Below are positions 1 through 6,925 of a DNA stretch of 64,000 nt, piece after piece. Source of the stretch: a bacterium 1XD21-13 (lineage in GTDB: Bacteria > Bacillota > Clostridia > Lachnospirales > Lachnospiraceae); contig QZDX01000015.1 in the NCBI GenBank assembly GCA_009917555.1, positions 1 to 64,000 of the forward strand. Direction: 5' to 3'. Both the position numbers and the translations under genes were made by a program. Below the pieces are notes generated by a model. It was not told the DNA's origin, did not search any database, and saw only the letters and a program-made list of their open reading frames with translations. Within the stretch, counting starts at the first letter, position 1. Every line of letters begins with the position of its first letter.

Positions 1-141
1 TACCTCCGGGATGCACAGACCTTTCTGGGCTGTGAGATCCTCACTCTCATAGATTTTCTGAAAGAGAGAGAGCTGCTGTATGCGTACCTGCGTTATAAAT
101 ATCCTGAACCACTGACAGAGGAAGAGGAACTTCCATTCTGA
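1..141 (+). CDS. C-terminal fragment of an unidentified protein
   Basis: An open frame enters from the left edge and ends at a TGA at 139-141, giving 46 residues rich in Leu, Tyr and Glu with an acidic tail (ending EEEELPF). I do not recognise the family and no catalytic motif is visible. A stem-loop that could end transcription follows 16 bases later. It is on the plus strand, opposite to the conjugative-element genes to its right, so it probably belongs to whatever lies left of the window. Confidence 0.5.
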   Translation, partial: YLRDAQTFLGCEILTLIDFLKERELLYAYLRYKYPEPLTEEEELPF

Positions 142-156
142 TCTTTTCAGGAAGAC

Positions 157-195
157 ATACCCCTGCGCAATTAATTTGCATAGGGGTATTTTCAG
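157..195 (+). terminator. Stem-loop terminator after the left-edge gene
   Basis: ATACCCCT at 157-164 pairs with AGGGGTAT at 182-189, with further pairing inside (GCGCAA against TTTGC) and a short T-run just after the stem. It is correctly placed for the plus-strand fragment ending at 141. Confidence 0.6.
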
Positions 196-262
196 TTCCG
201 AATAATGTGCGAAACCGTGTTCCCACAATGTGATGGGAAATCTATCATGGATTACTTTACTG

Positions 263-472
<210 letters not shown>

Positions 473-481
473 TTATTATAC

Positions 482-1012
482 TTATCTGTTTGGGTCTACC
501 ACCACATAGGAGGAATGGGCTTGCAAAAGCTGGGGCGTGAGCCAGAACCGGGTCTTGCCGGAGCCGGAGGAACCGACAACACAGCAATTCAGGTTCCGGG
601 CGTTGGCGGGGACGGCGGGCCGGGTGTTGGTGGTGAGAAATTCCGTCCCGGTCAGAATGATGTTGTTCTCAAACTTGGGGTCGGTGAACGGCTTGATGTC
701 TTTTTCCGTTCCCCAGCGGGCCGATCCATACTCTTCATCCCGGCGGAATTTTTTAGCGTTTTTGCTTTTTACATAGATCAGCAGACGGAACGCCGCCGCC
801 CCCACAATGCCGATCAGCCAGTCAAAAAAATGGACTCCCGGGACGAAGTCGGCAAAGGCCGGGCCGATGGTCTGGCCCAGCCCGATCAATTTGTGGGCGA
901 AATCCGTACCCGCCGCCAGCCGGTAGGCCGTCCCGATTTTCAGACAGGCCCACAGGATAAAAAGGTAGGGGATGTTGGGTATCAAATATTTTTTTATGCT
1001 ATCTGTCCTCAC
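482..1012 (-). pseudogene. Truncated VirD4/TraG-type coupling protein (PcfC-like)
   Basis: The 176 residues are the start of a type IV secretion coupling ATPase, which normally carries relaxase-bound DNA to the conjugation channel. Two hydrophobic segments lie at about residues 10-30 and 62-82. The family stretch EEYGSARWGT follows, and Walker A is GSSGSGKT at 147-154. The frame stops at 482 directly after VVDP, where family members normally continue for another 400 or more residues containing Walker B. The 3' end has therefore been lost at about base 490. The start overlaps the end of the pcfB-like gene by 14 bases, the usual coupled arrangement. It cannot support transfer as it stands. Confidence 0.85.
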
Positions 1013-1475
1013 GGGCCGCCTCCTTTACTCGTTCTTTCGCCCGGGGCTTTTCCACCGCAAGCCGCTCCGCCGCCTGTTTCAGTTGCTCCCGGATAGGGAT
1101 GCGGCTGGATTTTGACTGCGTGAGCAGTTTCCGGGAATAGCTTTCAAAGCAGGCGGTAACAGCGTCCGCCTGTCCCGCCTTGAAAAACAGCAGATACTTG
1201 TCCGGCCCGGTTTTATAAAAGGCATAGTCCACATTGAAACGGCGGGCCATGCGGTCAAAGAGTTTCGGGGCCTCCACTTCGATGCTGTTCACATTTTCGC
1301 CGTGGGCCATGAGCTTTTTCACGCTCTGCCTGCCGTGGGGCCTTTGGGCCGCCCGGTGCCGTTTGGCGATCTGGCCCCCAGCCGCCTGGAGCACATAGGC
1401 CAGCCCCCGGGCCGTCAGTTTGCCAGCCCGGACAGAGATCGCTATGGAGCTCCGGGAAATTTCTTCATCAATCAG
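999..1475 (-). CDS. pcfB: PcfB-family (DUF3801) conjugation protein
   Basis: A 158-residue protein of the DUF3801/PcfB family, an accessory factor encoded next to the coupling protein in Gram-positive conjugative elements. The family N-terminus (DEEISRSSIAISVRAGKLT) is only in frame upstream of the first ATG, which is at 1394. The frame is open back to a CTG at 1475-1473, preceded by TAA, and an AAAGGAGG site sits 8 bases before that CTG. I therefore place the start at CTG 1475. This is either a rare start codon or a mutated ATG. The C-terminus is highly charged. The coupling-protein fragment follows with a 14-base overlap. Confidence 0.8.
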   Translation of the reverse strand: MIDEEISRSSIAISVRAGKLTARGLAYVLQAAGGQIAKRHRAAQRPHGRQSVKKLMAHGENVNSIEVEAPKLFDRMARRFNVDYAFYKTGPDKYLLFFKAGQADAVTACFESYSRKLLTQSKSSRIPIREQLKQAAERLAVEKPRAKERVKEAAREDR

Positions 1476-1498
1476 TTACACCGCCTCCTTTCTCCGCT

Positions 1499-1517
1499 TT
1501 GGGACAAAATGTCTCGA
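1499..1517. promoter_or_regulatory. Near-palindrome, candidate ParB or regulator site, copy 1
   Basis: The core GGGACAAAATGTCTC occupies 1501-1515 and consists of six-base arms, one mismatch apart, around AAA. The 21 bases from 1501 are identical to those from 2837. It lies between ardA and pcfB, just upstream of the pcfB ribosome binding site, so it could be an operator or a partition-type site. Confidence 0.45.
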
Positions 1518-1526
1518 AGTGCCTTG

Positions 1527-2231
1527 TCAGCGTTCCTCCCGGCCTTTTTCGGTCAGCCGCCGAAAGCCCTCTTTCGAGGAACCGTCAATCACCTCTTTGT
1601 AGGCGGCCATCTGCTCCCGGATAGAAAGCTGGGGATAAGAAAACACCTTATGCTCGGCGGGGATGTCCTGGGGGCCGTGATAATATTCCCTAAAGTCTCC
1701 GCTGGTCTGAACCACATAGCCGCCTGGGGCCATGTGGCCGCCCTCGTTGATGGAGATGTCCCTGCCGTATGCCTCATAGTCGAAATAGTCTTTCAGTTCT
1801 TCCGGGATCGGCAAGTCCTCCGCCCAATAACGGCCCAAGTCCTCCTCATTTTCAATATCCGGGTAAAATTCAAAGCAATCCAGATTTTGCGTCAGATTGA
1901 TAATATCTGCCACACTGGAGGTATGCGCCCCCGTATGGAGCACTGTCTCAAATTTTTCAAGTTCCCCTTGATCGAGTTCCGAGAGCAGGCAGGCCAGATG
2001 GTTAAGCTCGTCCAGATTTTCATATTCACCCAGATAGTCATAGAGCCCCAGCACATCGCCGTCAAAGCTGGTAACAAAAAATTCCTCATACCGTATGCCG
2101 TCCACGCCGATATGTTTCAGCAGCGTCTGCACCTCCTGGGGGCTGGTGGGAAATTCCAGTGTTTCTCCCACCAGCTCCCCCTCGTTGTATTTGCCGAGGT
2201 TGGTAATGTAAGCCTCAAACAAGGATGCCAT
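1527..2231 (-). CDS. ardA: ArdA-family antirestriction protein
   Basis: A 234-residue acidic protein that matches ArdA. ArdA proteins mimic B-form DNA through surface Asp/Glu residues and block type I restriction enzymes, protecting a conjugative element as it enters a new host. Visible support: the N-terminal EAYITNLGKYNEGELVGETL segment, many acidic clusters (ENEEDLGRYWAEDLP), and the full-length size for Gram-positive ArdA. The start codon shares one base with the stop of the DUF4406 gene (TGATG), implying translational coupling. It appears intact, unlike the coupling protein and recombinase. Confidence 0.88.
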   Translation of the reverse strand: MASLFEAYITNLGKYNEGELVGETLEFPTSPQEVQTLLKHIGVDGIRYEEFFVTSFDGDVLGLYDYLGEYENLDELNHLACLLSELDQGELEKFETVLHTGAHTSSVADIINLTQNLDCFEFYPDIENEEDLGRYWAEDLPIPEELKDYFDYEAYGRDISINEGGHMAPGGYVVQTSGDFREYYHGPQDIPAEHKVFSYPQLSIREQMAAYKEVIDGSSKEGFRRLTEKGREER

Positions 2232-2572
2232 CAGCGTTTGCCCTGGCCCTTGACGGTCAAAATGCCCTCAAGGGTGGTGGCGGTAATCCCCAGCCGCTGG
2301 GCCACGGCAATATCATTTTTCATGGCCTCGGTCATGCTGTGGCCGCATACCACCAGCACCCGGGAGCGGCGGAGCAGGTCACGGCCAATGTCAATGCCGC
2401 TTTTATGCTCCTCGGGTACTGCGTCATTGAGGAACAGCGGCAGATAGAGGGCGGGGCAGATCGGTGCAAAGCCCGCCTCATATACGGCCCGGCAATACTG
2501 GGCCGCCAGTTCTGCGTTTTCACTGTCGCCGCCAAACCATGCGGCGGTAATGTATGCAAGGGGTCGTTTCAT
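2231..2572 (-). CDS. DUF4406-family protein (deoxyribosyltransferase-like fold)
   Basis: A 113-residue protein starting at the ATG at 2572, which has a GGAGG site 9 bases upstream. An earlier in-frame ATG lacks such a site. The sequence begins PLAYITAAWFGGD and has the strand-helix layout of DUF4406 proteins, which resemble nucleoside 2-deoxyribosyltransferases, including SRVLVVCGHSMTEAM near the end. Members are frequent in conjugative elements and phages, and no function is established for them there. It is translationally coupled to ardA. The fold assignment comes from the family; any enzymatic role is unknown. Confidence 0.75.
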   Translation of the reverse strand: MKRPLAYITAAWFGGDSENAELAAQYCRAVYEAGFAPICPALYLPLFLNDAVPEEHKSGIDIGRDLLRRSRVLVVCGHSMTEAMKNDIAVAQRLGITATTLEGILTVKGQGKR

Positions 2573-2834
2573 AAGTAAAAACCTCCGTTCTATAATAAAA
2601 TCGTTCAACCCTAACCCCCCGCCCTTTCCCAATCATGGGAAAGGGGGCGGCTCTGGAGGATATACCCCCCGCCGCTTGGCCGGAGATAGCACAGCCGGGG
2701 CAGGCCGTAAAGGGCAAGCCGCCGCAAGCGGCGGGGCCGTTGGCCCCCTTGACGGCCCGCTCCCGACTGCGCTTTTTTATCCCCGGCGACGGGGGATATA
2801 TACCACCAGAGCCATCGCAGAGGGGCGGAGCCCC
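2573..2834. other. GC-rich intergenic region with hairpins
   Basis: About 260 bases separate the parB-like gene from the DUF4406 gene. They are strongly GC-rich and hold at least two self-complementary stretches: CTTTCCC/GGGAAAG around 2624-2645, and GCCGC/GCGGC around 2720. Open frames here on both strands are low-complexity and lack ribosome binding sites, so I do not call a gene. It may be a leader for the DUF4406-ardA-pcfB-pcfC genes; I cannot tell whether it also contains a transfer origin. Confidence 0.4.
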
Positions 2835-2853
2835 TCGGGACAAAATGTCTCGA
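2835..2853. promoter_or_regulatory. Near-palindrome, candidate ParB or regulator site, copy 2
   Basis: The arms TCGGGACA and TGTCTCGA (eight bases, one mismatch) flank AAA; the core is 2837-2851. It begins the run of 21 bases shared with copy 1. It lies 6 bases beyond the stop of the ParB-like gene, at the upstream edge of the intergenic region feeding the DUF4406-ardA genes. Confidence 0.45.
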
Positions 2854-2858
2854 AGTGG

Positions 2859-4313
2859 TTACTTGTCTTTTTCCATTTTCTTCGGGGCCTTTGCCAGCTC
2901 GGGCGGCTGTTTCTGTTTCCACTCGTCCAGCAGGCCGATGATCTGCTCTTTCATTTTGGCCGGAGTAACCTCCTTGCCGAAATACTTTTCCAGTTCAGCG
3001 GTTGAAATAATCACGCCTCGATCCTCCTTTTTCTTTTCTGATAAGATACCGTCAATCACATCGCCGTTGAGCTTGCCCTCCTGATCCAGCTCCCGGAGCT
3101 TTTTCGCCTGGGCCACCGAGGGGGACGCCTGCTCCCCGTCAATGGAAACGGCGATCAGCCTCTGGTTTTTGGGCTTGATATAGGAGAGCTCCACGGCGGG
3201 CATAAAGCCCATCTTTTTATCGTCCACCTTGTCCAGCAGTTCCGGCACAAGGGAGTTGAGCCGCAGATAGCGCATGACTTTTTTATAGTTCATGTCATGG
3301 GCCTCGCCCACGATCTCCACGGAACGCTTGCCAATGTCGCCCTCGGCAACATTTTTCAGCCGCCCGCCCTGGTGCTTGATGTCCTCCACTTCCAAATCCA
3401 GCAGGGCGGCCAGTTCGCTGGGGAGCGTCTGATCCCGCTGTTTGTTGCTGTCTTTCATGGCCTGGACAGCCTCGTGGTCGCTCATATCCCGGACGATAAA
3501 GGGCATTTCCAAAAGCCCGGCCAGTTCACTGCCCCGGCAGCGGCGGTGGCCCGCCACAATCTCATAGCCGTTTCCGTCCTTTTCCGGGCGGGCAAGGCCC
3601 GGCACCATCACGCCGTTTGCCTTAATGGATGCCACTGTTTCCTGCATTTTGGCATCGTCCCGCACCTTAAACGGATGGGGCCGGAATGTATGGAACGGAT
3701 GCATCTCGGAAAGTTTCAGATACATGAGCTTGCCTTCCTCCACCGGACGGGGAGGGGCGGCTGGCCCAGGCGGAGCCTGCTCCGGGGCGGCGGCCTCCTT
3801 TTCGGGAGCCGTTTTCCCAGCCTTTGGGGGAGTTTTGGCGTCCGGGGCTTTCCCGTCACTTCGGGACACTTTGTCTCGCTTGGACGGCTGGGCCTCGCCG
3901 GGGGCCGCCTTGTCAGCCTTGGGCGGGCGGCCCTTGCGGGGCTTTGCCGCCTCCTTGCCAGCGGGCTCCGTTTTATCCTCCTTCGGGGAACGGCTACGGC
4001 GGGGCTTTTTCTGTTCGCCAGCGGCGGGCTGTTCCGCCTCACCGGGAGTCTGCTCCTTTGCGGGGGCATCCCCGGCTTTCTCTACCTCAGCCTGGGCCGC
4101 CTTTCGCTTTTCGCCCATGAGCTCATTGATCTGCTCAAAGGACACTACCACATCGCCGGGATCGGGCTTTGCGGGCCCGGCCTGTTCCTGCTGAGGTGTG
4201 GGAGCGGCGGCCTGTTCGGGAGCCAGGGCCTGGGGCTGGCCAGCCGTTACAGCCTCGGGAGCCTCCGGGATTTTTTTCTCACCGGGGCCCGTGTTCAATT
4301 TGTCATCTGCCAT
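2859..4313 (-). CDS. ParB/Spo0J-like protein with long Ala/Pro/Lys-rich N-terminus
   Basis: A 484-residue protein. Residues about 196-300 form a ParB N-terminal domain with the signature GYEIVAGHRRCRGSELAGL (GHRR at 255-258), which in classical ParB proteins binds CTP. A helical region follows, compatible with the DNA-binding middle domain. Residues 1-190 are low-complexity, rich in Ala, Pro, Lys and Glu, with an AT-hook-like KPRKGRPPKADK at 124-135. Conjugative elements commonly encode such proteins for maintenance or regulation. No parA is in the window, so a complete partition system is not shown. Its gene contains the third copy of the palindrome, in the codons for RDKVSR. Confidence 0.85.
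   Translation of the reverse strand: MADDKLNTGPGEKKIPEAPEAVTAGQPQALAPEQAAAPTPQQEQAGPAKPDPGDVVVSFEQINELMGEKRKAAQAEVEKAGDAPAKEQTPGEAEQPAAGEQKKPRRSRSPKEDKTEPAGKEAAKPRKGRPPKADKAAPGEAQPSKRDKVSRSDGKAPDAKTPPKAGKTAPEKEAAAPEQAPPGPAAPPRPVEEGKLMYLKLSEMHPFHTFRPHPFKVRDDAKMQETVASIKANGVMVPGLARPEKDGNGYEIVAGHRRCRGSELAGLLEMPFIVRDMSDHEAVQAMKDSNKQRDQTLPSELAALLDLEVEDIKHQGGRLKNVAEGDIGKRSVEIVGEAHDMNYKKVMRYLRLNSLVPELLDKVDDKKMGFMPAVELSYIKPKNQRLIAVSIDGEQASPSVAQAKKLRELDQEGKLNGDVIDGILSEKKKEDRGVIISTAELEKYFGKEVTPAKMKEQIIGLLDEWKQKQPPELAKAPKKMEKDK
3861..3879. promoter_or_regulatory. Near-palindrome, copy 3, inside the parB-like gene
   Basis: The core GGGACACTTTGTCTC at 3863-3877 has the same two arms as the intergenic copies but a different centre (CTT instead of AAA). 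Being within coding sequence for a low-complexity region, it could be chance. The match of both arms and flanking C/G bases favours a real site. Confidence 0.35.
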
Positions 4314-4400
4314 TCATTAACCTCCTTTTCGTTAAAATTGCACAAATTTCAGGCTTAAATTTCTGTAATTATTTTTTGCCTCCTTCCCATCTATCCACGC

Positions 4401-4433
4401 AAAAAAGCCGCCCGGTTTTGATGGCCGGACGGC
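4401..4433 (-). terminator. Minus-strand terminator upstream of the parB-like gene
   Basis: On the minus strand a nine-base stem (GCCGTCCGG with CCGGGCGGC, one mismatch) is followed by a run of six T. It would stop transcripts coming from the IS200-type remnant before they enter the parB-like gene. Confidence 0.6.
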
Positions 4434-4478
4434 CTTTCAGCGTAATGTGATAGATCAAATATTATTTTTGTTGTTGGT

Positions 4479-4977
4479 AGGCTCCGAAAAGCCTTGTATT
4501 TGCGGTTTTCCTAATTTATATGGCCCTTAATACCCTCTGCACCAAAAATGTCTACTCCCATACGTGTATTTCAGATTTGCATGCCTTTCAAATATCATTA
4601 GAGTACTTTTTCCCTTTAAATACCCTACAAAACTTGATACGCTTATACTTGGGGGAATTTCAACCAACATGTGTACATGATCCGGACATATCTCTGCTTC
4701 TACTATTTTTACTCCTTTTCTTTTGCACAGCTTGCTTAATATATTTGCTATGTCTTGTTTCAATTTCCCATATACAATCTTTCGCCGGAACTTTGGTACA
4801 AATACAATATGATACTTACAATTCCATTTCGTATGTGATAAACTATTAACATCCATTTTGGATAACCTCCTTTGATTTATGTGGTTGGCGAACCTACATA
4901 AGTATATCATTGGAGGTTTTTAACTGTAAGCTAAAGCAGCTGCTAACACACCTGCATAGCAGGTGGTTTTTAACAAA
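4479..4977 (-). mobile_element. IS200/IS605-type remnant with both hairpin ends
   Basis: The upstream end carries a seven-base hairpin, CACCTGC/GCAGGTG, at 4949-4965, followed by TTTTTAAC, typical of the subterminal hairpins recognised by Y1 transposases. A smaller hairpin, AGGCT/AGCCT at 4479-4494, lies beyond the transposase stop and could be the other end. The span of about 500 bases is short for this family (usually about 700), consistent with loss of the 3' part of tnpA. The exact ends are not proven. Confidence 0.55.
4527..4856 (-). pseudogene. tnpA: IS200-type Y1 transposase TnpA, C-terminally truncated
   Basis: The start is the ATG at 4856 (MDVNSLSHTKWNCKYHIVF), with AAAGGAGG 8 bases upstream; an earlier in-frame ATG precedes the ribosome binding site. 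The 109 residues contain the HUH metal-binding motif CPDHVHMLVE and the conserved FWCRGY, and then stop. Complete members continue with a YYVDTVG-like segment and a helix carrying further conserved residues, to about 150 residues. Whether the catalytic Tyr is among the missing residues needs an alignment. I infer that the copy is no longer able to transpose by itself. Confidence 0.8.
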
Positions 4978-4990
4978 ATGCTATACAACA

Positions 4991-5024
4991 AGAACGCCAC
5001 AATTCAAAAGAATCATGGCGTTCT
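4991..5024 (-). terminator. Terminator after the GGGtGRT gene
   Basis: AGAACGCCA with TGGCGTTCT forms the base of a stem, extended by GAATC/AATTC around a four-base loop. It lies 42 bases past the stop at 5066 and is correctly oriented, although the T-run is interrupted. Confidence 0.55.
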
Positions 5025-5065
5025 ATCTGCCTTTATATATTTTTTCCAGTTTTTATGTAACTTAA

Positions 5066-6076
5066 TTAAAACTTCCCAGCGTCTGCTGCTTCTTGCACCG
5101 CTACAGCCACTGCCACAGTCATACCAACCATAGGATTGTTTCCTGCGCCGATAAGCCCCATCATCTCCACATGCGCCGGTACGGAAGAAGAGCCTGCAAA
5201 CTGTGCATCAGAGTGCATACGTCCCAGTGTATCGGTCATGCCATAGGAAGCCGGTCCTGCTGCCATGTTGTCGGGATGAAGCGTACGGCCTGTGCCGCCG
5301 CCGGATGCAACGGAGAAGTACTTCTTGCCTGCCTCCAGTCTCTCCTTCTTGTAGGTGCCTGCTACCGGATGCTGGAAACGGGTAGGATTGGTGGAGTTGC
5401 CGGTAATGGATACGTCCACATTCTCTTTCCACATAATTGCAACGCCCTCGGGAACGCTGTTTGCACCGTAGCAGTTTACTTTTGCACGAAGTCCCTCGGA
5501 GTAAGCCTTGCGGAATACCTCTTTTACTTCGTTGGTGTAGGGATCGTACTCGGTCTCTACATATGTAAATCCATTGATTCTTGCGATAATCTGAGCCGCA
5601 TCCTTTCCAAGACCATTCAGGATCACACGCAACGGTTTCTGGCGAACCTTGTTTGCCTTCTCCGCAATACCGATAGCGCCCTCAGCGGCTGCAAAGGACT
5701 CATGACCTGCCAGGAATGCAAAGCACTCGGTCTCCTCCTCCAGAAGCATCTTGCCAAGATTTCCATGGCCAAGACCTACCTTACGGGTGTCTGCAACGGA
5801 GCCGGGGATACAGAAGGACTGAAGTCCCTCACCGATTGCTGCTGCTGCGTCTGCGGCCTTGCGGCAGCCTTTCTTGATTGCGATAGCTGCTCCTACGGTG
5901 TAAGCCCAGCATGCGTTCTCAAAACAGATGGGCTGAATACCCTTGATCTGATTGTACACGTCAAGACCTGCATCCTTTGTAATCTTCTCTGCCTCTTCCA
6001 GGGAAGCGATGCCGTAGCTGCCTAATACCTCATTGATTTTATCAATACGTCTTTCATATGATTCAAATAATGCCAT
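5066..6076 (-). CDS. GGGtGRT protein
   Basis: A 336-residue member of the conserved family named for its GGGtGRT motif, present here at residues 259-265 (GGGTGRT). The protein is Gly/Ala-rich, with Cys at about 51, 56, 71, 89 and 118 and a conserved LGHGNLGKML stretch near 102. No biochemical function is established to my knowledge. It starts at the ATG at 6076 behind GAGGAGG and follows the Fe-S scaffold gene after 18 bases, so the two are almost surely co-transcribed. The pairing suggests a role involving Fe-S clusters. That is an inference from context only. Confidence 0.9.
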   Translation of the reverse strand: MALFESYERRIDKINEVLGSYGIASLEEAEKITKDAGLDVYNQIKGIQPICFENACWAYTVGAAIAIKKGCRKAADAAAAIGEGLQSFCIPGSVADTRKVGLGHGNLGKMLLEEETECFAFLAGHESFAAAEGAIGIAEKANKVRQKPLRVILNGLGKDAAQIIARINGFTYVETEYDPYTNEVKEVFRKAYSEGLRAKVNCYGANSVPEGVAIMWKENVDVSITGNSTNPTRFQHPVAGTYKKERLEAGKKYFSVASGGGTGRTLHPDNMAAGPASYGMTDTLGRMHSDAQFAGSSSVPAHVEMMGLIGAGNNPMVGMTVAVAVAVQEAADAGKF

Positions 6077-6094
6077 CTTCGTCTACCTCCTCGC

Positions 6095-6787
6095 TTATTC
6101 CTGTCTCGGGTCGATGATCTTCACTGCATCATCTACACGTCCATACTGTCCCTGTGCTTTCTCCCAGGCTGTGTTGGCATCGTCGCCTTTCTTGATGAAG
6201 TCGGTCATCTTGCCAAGGTTTACAAACTTGTAGCCGATAATCTGATCCTCTGCGTCCAGAGCGATTCCGGTTACATAGCCCTCTGCCATCTCCAGGTAAC
6301 GAGGTCCTTTTTTCAGAGTTCCATACATGGTTCCTACCTGGCTTCTAAGACCCTTTCCAAGGTCCTCAAGGCCAGCGCCGACGGGAAGTCCGTCCTCAGA
6401 AAATGCGGACTGGGTTCTTCCGTATACGATCTGCAGGAACAGCTCTCTCATAGCTGTATTGATTGCATCACAGACAAGATCGGTGTTCAGTGCCTCTAAA
6501 AGAGTTCTTCCGGGAAGAATCTCGGATGCCATAGCTGCGGAATGGGTCATTCCGGAGCAGCCCAGAGTTTCTACCAGTGCTTCCTGGATGATTCCCTCTT
6601 TTACATTCAGGGTCAGCTTGCAGGCTCCCTGCTGAGGTGCACACCAGCCTACACCATGTGTCAAGCCGGAAATGTCTTTGATCTCTTTTGCCTGTACCCA
6701 CTTTGCTTCTTCCGGAATCGGAGCAGCGCCATGATTTACGCCCTGTGCTACCGGACACATTTTCTCAACTTCGTGTGAATAAATCAT
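6095..6787 (-). CDS. Iron-sulfur cluster scaffold protein (NifU/IscU-like)
   Basis: A 230-residue protein of the Fe-S assembly scaffold group, in a longer variant than classical IscU (about 125-150 residues). Cys at 49, 56, 77 and 106 lie in contexts typical of cluster-binding positions (ETLGCSGMTHSAAM around 77). The ATG at 6787 has AAAGGAG 7 bases upstream. The GGGtGRT gene follows 18 bases after its stop. No cysteine desulfurase (IscS/SufS) is in the window, so the sulfur donor must be elsewhere. This longer scaffold next to GGGtGRT probably serves a dedicated client rather than general assembly; that is an inference. Confidence 0.85.
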   Translation of the reverse strand: MIYSHEVEKMCPVAQGVNHGAAPIPEEAKWVQAKEIKDISGLTHGVGWCAPQQGACKLTLNVKEGIIQEALVETLGCSGMTHSAAMASEILPGRTLLEALNTDLVCDAINTAMRELFLQIVYGRTQSAFSEDGLPVGAGLEDLGKGLRSQVGTMYGTLKKGPRYLEMAEGYVTGIALDAEDQIIGYKFVNLGKMTDFIKKGDDANTAWEKAQGQYGRVDDAVKIIDPRQE

Positions 6788-6858
6788 TTTAAAACTCCTT
6801 TCAAGTTAAGTTAAAATCTTAAGCGGCCGCCATAGGGATCTAGGGCTTGTCGCATTTG

Positions 6859-6864
6859 ATTATA
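6859..6864 (-). promoter_or_regulatory. Possible -10 box for the Fe-S/GGGtGRT genes
   Basis: On the minus strand a consensus TATAAT lies 72 bases before the start at 6787. I see no good -35 hexamer at the expected spacing, so this is a weak call. Confidence 0.3.
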
Positions 6865-6880
6865 TTTTCTCATAATTCCT

Positions 6881-6915
6881 GGAAATAGTCTAGTGGTTTT
6901 TTTGAAATTTTCGGT
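6881..6915. repeat. Dispersed repeat pair, copy 1
   Basis: A 35-base stretch ending GAAATTTTCGGT closely resembles 9500-9533; the last 12 bases are identical, and they are preceded in both by a T-run and GGAAAT-R-GTCT. It lies just beyond the stop of the flavoprotein gene. Confidence 0.5.
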
Positions 6916-6925
6916 GTGCGTGATG

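Noticed and set aside
1302-2447. 381-codon plus-strand frame opposite ardA and DUF4406
   Set aside because: It spans several confidently identified minus-strand genes and has no supporting signal.
2550-3084. Several overlapping frames in the GC-rich gap before parB
   Set aside because: Low-complexity translations in multiple frames on both strands, with no start signals.
3297-4358. 353-codon open frame on the plus strand opposite the parB-like gene
   Set aside because: It mirrors the GC-rich, low-complexity codons of the parB-like gene, has no ribosome binding site and resembles no protein family.
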